Positions 5,061 to 8,083 of a DNA stretch of 8,083 bases are shown piece by piece. Both the position numbers and the translations under genes were made by a program. The stretch comes from a bacterium. Its GTDB lineage: Bacteria > Patescibacteriota > UBA1384 > JAMDBS01 > DAOVQR01. The notes under the pieces were generated by a model. The model was not told where the DNA came from. It searched no databases and was given only the letters and a program-made list of their open reading frames with translations. How positions within the stretch are numbered: the stretch's first letter is position 1; every line of letters begins with the position of its first letter. The DNA lies in assembly GCA_030628575.1 (NCBI GenBank), contig DAOVQR010000026.1, positions 1-8,083 on the forward strand, read 5' to 3'.

Positions 5061-5594
5061 ATGAACAAAAATGTTTTGTCTAAGTATTGGGGGGCGATTC
5101 TATTTCGTGGAATTTTGGCGATTTTGTTTGGTTTGGTGGCGTTATTTTGGACAGGAATAACTATTGAAGTACTGGTTATTCTTTTTGCACTTTATGCATT
5201 AATTGGTGGTGTCGTTTCGATTATTGGTTCATTTATGGCAATGAAAGACCATTCTAATTGGTGGATGTATCTGCTTCAAGGAATTGCCGGAGTAGTAATT
5301 GGTATTATGGTGTTTACTTGGCCGGCAATTACAGTATTGATCTTGTTGTATTTCGTAGCAATTTGGGCAATTATCAGCGGTATTATTGAAATTATTGTTA
5401 GTTTTTCCGAAAAAGAAGAAGTAATCGGCAAATGGGTGTTAGGTACAACAGGTATAATTTCACTTATCATTGGTTTTACATTATTTTTCTTTCCGGTAGT
5501 AAGTATAGAATTACTTATTTGGATAATTGGAGTTTATGCCTTAATTTTTGGAGTATCTTTGTCTATTCTTAGTTTTCAGATTAAGAAGGGGTAA
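5061..5594 (+). CDS. HdeD-like (DUF308) six-helix membrane protein
   Basis: The 177 residues have six predicted membrane helices (about 11-31, 34-58, 68-87, 89-115, 124-145, 147-172). The protein is built from three copies of a two-helix unit of about 58 residues. Each has a G-rich first helix followed by a Phe/Trp-containing turn, and the second helix carries [AI]-x-x-[ILS]-x-G; compare ALYALIGGVVSIIGSF, AIWAIISGIIEIIVSF and GVYALIFGVSLSILSF. This architecture matches the HdeD/DUF308 family, named for an E. coli acid-resistance protein; elsewhere the role is mostly unknown. It is unlikely to be an enzyme, as charged residues in the helices are rare. The start is fixed by AAGGA at 5051-5055, 5 nt before the ATG. 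The next gene begins 3 nt after the stop, so the two form an operon. Confidence 0.85.
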   Translation: MNKNVLSKYWGAILFRGILAILFGLVALFWTGITIEVLVILFALYALIGGVVSIIGSFMAMKDHSNWWMYLLQGIAGVVIGIMVFTWPAITVLILLYFVAIWAIISGIIEIIVSFSEKEEVIGKWVLGTTGIISLIIGFTLFFFPVVSIELLIWIIGVYALIFGVSLSILSFQIKKG

Positions 5595-5597
5595 AAA

Positions 5598-6254
5598 GTG
5601 GATTCAGAAAAACAAAATAAAAAATCATCAAATTTCCCAAAAATCATTGCTATAGTTGTGGGGATATTGGTAATAGTTTTGGTAGGATTGATTTTAATTG
5701 CCTGGTGGTGGTACACAAATTATTATAAAGATTCTTGGTATGATCCGGCGAAGTTGGGTTTGCCGAGACAAACCGCAATTTCAATTCCGAATAAAAGTGC
5801 AAGTCCAATTTCCGAGTTAGATCAATCAAATTCACGTTTATATCATAACACTAAGTATGGTTATTCATTAAGATATCCAAATACTTGGAGTGGTGAAGGT
5901 ACAACTACAAATTCTAGCTTTGTGGCATTCTACGTTGGAGATGAAATGAATAGTGATGTAATAGTTTCAATTTCTGCAACTGAAATGATAAAACAATATA
6001 ATAATATTTACGATTGGTCAGAGGAGCAGCCTGTTGGAGATCCTGAGGGGGCAGAAACTAAAGTGAATACAACTTATTTTACCCACAATGGTCACGAAGT
6101 TTCCAAAAGTTATGTTAAGGGAATTGATATGGTTAATTATTATTGGATTTGTGGAAACAATATTATCACTTTATCTTATTCAGGACTTGAGTACGAAAAA
6201 TATTTGCCAACTTTTGAAGCGATGTTTATAACTTTGATTCCTTGTGCTGGGTAA
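5598..6254 (+). CDS. Membrane-anchored extracytoplasmic protein, PsbP-like domain suspected
   Basis: The 218-residue product starts at GTG, with AAGGGG at 5586-5591 (inside the end of the HdeD-like gene and its stop) 6 nt upstream; no other start is possible because a TAA lies 4 nt before. A charged cytoplasmic tail (1-15) precedes one membrane helix (about 16-39), so the remainder is outside the cell. After a linker containing KLGLPR, a compact beta-rich domain begins near residue 80 with LYHNTKYGYSLRYPNTWSG. A YGYSxxYPxxW opening is typical of PsbP/DUF1795-like exported domains, which are usually of unknown function. Two Cys (near 185 and 216) could form a disulfide. It probably acts at the envelope together with the HdeD-like protein; direct interaction is only inferred. 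Confidence 0.75.
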   Translation: MDSEKQNKKSSNFPKIIAIVVGILVIVLVGLILIAWWWYTNYYKDSWYDPAKLGLPRQTAISIPNKSASPISELDQSNSRLYHNTKYGYSLRYPNTWSGEGTTTNSSFVAFYVGDEMNSDVIVSISATEMIKQYNNIYDWSEEQPVGDPEGAETKVNTTYFTHNGHEVSKSYVKGIDMVNYYWICGNNIITLSYSGLEYEKYLPTFEAMFITLIPCAG

Positions 6255-6275
6255 AAGTTTCGTAATTGTAGGACT

Positions 6276-6304
6276 AAAATGCCACTAATTTTGGTATTTT
6301 TTTT
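6276..6304 (+). terminator. Intrinsic terminator of the HdeD-like operon
   Basis: AAAATGCCA (6276-6284) pairs with TGGTATTTT (6292-6300) over 9 bp with one G-U pair and a 7-nt loop. T8 at 6297-6304 overlaps the descending arm. It lies 21 nt after the stop at 6254. Confidence 0.75.
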
Positions 6305-6316
6305 ATTTTTGTTAAA

Positions 6317-6350
6317 ATAAGAACGCATTCTTATCTGCCGGTTGGTAGAT
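6317..6350 (+). promoter_or_regulatory. Two back-to-back inverted repeats upstream of the oxidoreductase gene
   Basis: ATAAGAA (6317-6323) and TTCTTAT (6328-6334) are a perfect dyad around CGCA. ATCTGCC (6333-6339) and GGTAGAT (6344-6350) form a second stem with one G-U pair around GGTT. They share two bases (6333-6334), so in RNA they compete at their junction. They could be an operator, a leader switch or a REP-like palindrome. No confident promoter hexamers are visible: TTGTTA at 6309-6314 is paired only with a poor TATCTG at 6332-6337. Confidence 0.45.
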
Positions 6351-6383
6351 GATTGCAAATTAATAATTAGGAGGATATAGTTG

Positions 6384-7670
6384 ATGGAAAAATTTGACGT
6401 GATTATTGTTGGTTCGGGCCCAGCTGGTTTGGGAGCTGCCTTCCATCTTATTGAAAAGAGTCCAAAATTGAAGATATTAATACTCGAGAAAAATAAAATT
6501 ACCTCTGGGGGTCTACGCAATGATTGCAAACAAAATTACACCCATCCTATTTGCTTTCCCGCTGATATTTGGGATGAAAAACAAGCAACAGAATGTCTGA
6601 AAATCGTAGAAAAGCATTTGAATCCTGTTTTTAAATCCAAGAACAACACCCGCGGATATATCAAAAGGGCTGAGCGACTAGGAGTCAAATTAATTGATGT
6701 AAGGCAAGCGCATGTTGGTACAGATAAAGCTATTTTTTTAATTGAGAAACTTATATCTGAGCTACAAAATTTAGGTGTAGATATCAGATTAAATGAAGAA
6801 GTGATTAATATTGATCATAATGATAGCAAAATCACCGTTTTGAAAAAAAATGATGAAAAATATGATCTTAATTTTAATAAACTGATTATTGCACCCGGCA
6901 GGGCTGGTTTTTCTTTTTTACAGAATTTAATGGATCAATTTGGAGTTGTGTATAGCGACAACGTTATAGATATTGGGGTAAGAATAGAAACAGAACAAGA
7001 GAACTATTCCATTGTTCGAGATTACTACGATCCAAAATTTATTTTTCCCAATAGTGTCAGAACATTTTGTACAAACTCTGGTTGTGCTTCTGTAGTTCAG
7101 GAAAAATATGATGGCTATTATTCAGTTAATGGACATTCTTTCTCTAGCGATAGAAACCCCAATGGTTTGGTAAATTTTGCCTTGTTGAAAACTAAGGATC
7201 TTACCGAACCAGTGACAAGTGGGCAGGAAATGGGTGCAATACTCGGTAATTACATAATGCATATAGGTGGTGGAAAACCAATTATGCAGAGAGTAGGTGA
7301 TTTTAGATTAGGATTACGTTCCAAATGGGAAACTTTTAATGATAAAGATTTATTGTATGGTTTTGAACCAACACTTAAAGCAAACCCAGGAGATATTGGT
7401 TTCGCCCCATCAAATATTTTAAGGGATATCTGGAAAGCAATGAAACTTTTGGATACTATAGTGCCGGGTCTTCTACACCCTTCTACTGTTATGTATTTTC
7501 CAGAAATCAAAAATTATGCCAATAAACCATCTTTTATTGATAATCATTTTCGAGTTACCGATAATATCTATATGGTTGGGGATGGACCTGGAACCAGCAG
7601 AGGAATTACTGCCGCTTGGTGTTCTGGGATCAGGGCAGCAGAGGGGATTCTAGGCCGAGATCTAAAATAA
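6384..7670 (+). CDS. FAD-dependent oxidoreductase, COG2509-type
   Basis: The 428-residue flavoprotein is slightly shorter than most COG2509 dehydrogenases. The N-terminal FAD-binding Rossmann motif is GSGPAG (10-15) with Glu35 after strand 2. Family-typical blocks follow: DVRQAHVGTDKA (105-116), the second dinucleotide-related strand LIIAPGRAG (167-175), DIGVRIE (196-202), and the C-terminal FAD-contact region YMVGDGPGTSRGITAA (396-411). A Cys pair, CTNSGC (229-234), stands where relatives carry a CxCPGG-like stretch, and a region near 40-55 is Cys/Thr-rich, unlike the usual Gly-rich loop. The substrate is unknown; the enzyme should be cytosolic. ATG 6384 is preferred to the adjacent TTG 6381 because AGGAGG (6369-6374) is 9 nt away. 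It has its own terminators on both sides, hence is monocistronic. Confidence 0.85.
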   Translation: MEKFDVIIVGSGPAGLGAAFHLIEKSPKLKILILEKNKITSGGLRNDCKQNYTHPICFPADIWDEKQATECLKIVEKHLNPVFKSKNNTRGYIKRAERLGVKLIDVRQAHVGTDKAIFLIEKLISELQNLGVDIRLNEEVINIDHNDSKITVLKKNDEKYDLNFNKLIIAPGRAGFSFLQNLMDQFGVVYSDNVIDIGVRIETEQENYSIVRDYYDPKFIFPNSVRTFCTNSGCASVVQEKYDGYYSVNGHSFSSDRNPNGLVNFALLKTKDLTEPVTSGQEMGAILGNYIMHIGGGKPIMQRVGDFRLGLRSKWETFNDKDLLYGFEPTLKANPGDIGFAPSNILRDIWKAMKLLDTIVPGLLHPSTVMYFPEIKNYANKPSFIDNHFRVTDNIYMVGDGPGTSRGITAAWCSGIRAAEGILGRDLK

Positions 7671-7680
7671 AAAAAATCAA

Positions 7681-7711
7681 AAAAGAGCGCATCAAACATT
7701 GGCGCTCTTTT
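7681..7711. terminator. Bidirectional terminator between convergent genes
   Basis: AAAAGAGCGC (7681-7690) and GCGCTCTTTT (7702-7711) form a perfect 10-bp stem with an 11-nt loop. The right arm gives T4 for the plus strand. On the minus strand the stem is followed by a T-rich run, from the A-rich bases 7671-7686. It serves both the oxidoreductase gene (stop 7670) and the minus-strand gene (stop 7736). Confidence 0.8.
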
Positions 7712-7735
7712 AAAAATCAACAATTATTTAAAATA

Positions 7736-8068
7736 CTAATCCCCGTTTTTATGCATAAACCCTGTTACTATCAATAAAACAACTGGTAGTATCACCCACC
7801 ACATTTCATATTGCATAATGATTGACGCAAATTTTGATGTGCTGATAAAATTTTCTCTAGTCGCATCAGGCATAAAGCTGAATATTGAAGAAATTATTAA
7901 CATAGTGTTGAGAAAACTATATCCAAAAAGTTCAATGGGGGAAAGGACTCCCCCAGAATCTTTACCTGAAAGTCCACTTTTTCCTGAAACTAGAGCTATT
8001 ACTAAAATAAAAAGAATGGTTTTAACTGTGAAAAGATTGGTATTACTTTTTATAAAAACCTGTCCCAT
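7736..8068 (-). CDS. Small membrane protein of unknown function
   Basis: The 110-residue product has three predicted hydrophobic segments (about 12-29, 47-66 and 89-105) joined by a Gly/Ser-rich loop (29-44) and a polar segment (67-88). It ends in a short charged tail HKNGD. The size and spacing resemble the small integral membrane subunits found in many CPR genomes, but I recognise no family. Three helices with the long polar loop on the side opposite the N-terminus are likely. The ATG is the first available; GGTGA at 8079-8083 gives a weak Shine-Dalgarno match 10 nt upstream. Whether genes beyond 8083 lie in the same operon cannot be seen. It converges on the oxidoreductase gene. A real gene is favoured by its length and clean membrane pattern in an otherwise non-coding strand. 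Confidence 0.65.
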   Translation of the reverse strand: MGQVFIKSNTNLFTVKTILFILVIALVSGKSGLSGKDSGGVLSPIELFGYSFLNTMLIISSIFSFMPDATRENFISTSKFASIIMQYEMWWVILPVVLLIVTGFMHKNGD

Positions 8069-8083
8069 TATTGTTTGTTCACC

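Noticed and set aside
6381..6383. TTG as start of the flavoprotein
   Set aside because: The next codon is ATG, at better distance (9 nt) from AGGAGG, and matches the usual N-terminus MxxFDVIIVG.
1..8083. CRISPR array, tRNA or rRNA gene
   Set aside because: No regularly spaced direct repeats, cloverleaf with CCA-like end or conserved rRNA segments were found on reading either strand.

Overview
The window is AT-rich with short intergenic gaps and small genes. Canonical TTGACA/TATAAT-like promoters, GA-rich Shine-Dalgarno sites and hairpin-plus-T-run terminators mark it as bacterial. The only clear housekeeping gene is typA. The compact layout, many lineage-specific small proteins, a P-loop kinase/DUF2188 pair and an HdeD-like protein suggest an uncultured small-genome lineage such as Patescibacteria/CPR. 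That placement is inference; no rRNA or other taxonomic marker is present. The standard code (TAA/TAG/TGA stops) fits: a 608-codon and a 428-codon ORF have no internal TGA, and TGA closes the kinase gene in an ATGA overlap.

Left part (1-2022) is accessory and partly decayed. It holds the tail of a transposase (2-118), a lipoprotein gene cut by an in-frame TAA (177-551, reading on openly to 677), an ASCH-domain protein (794-1129), and an unrecognised gene cut by an in-frame TGA (1357-1581, reading on openly to 2022). The last has a near-consensus promoter and a long hairpin directly in front of its ribosome binding site.

Middle part (2080-3102) is a self-contained unit bounded by two intrinsic terminators: a zeta-toxin-like P-loop kinase with an apparently leaderless start, overlapping by 4 nt a DUF2188 protein. 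It has the architecture of a two-gene toxin-antitoxin or defence-type cassette, but the function is unproven.

Right part (3112-8068) starts with typA, a ribosome-associated GTPase. typA has its own promoter and an odd leader: a hairpin inside a nine-codon reading frame whose stop overlaps the typA start. Next come an HdeD-like six-helix membrane protein and a membrane-anchored exported protein in one operon. A COG2509-type FAD-dependent oxidoreductase with a structured leader follows. It converges, across a bidirectional terminator, on a small membrane protein of unknown function on the minus strand.
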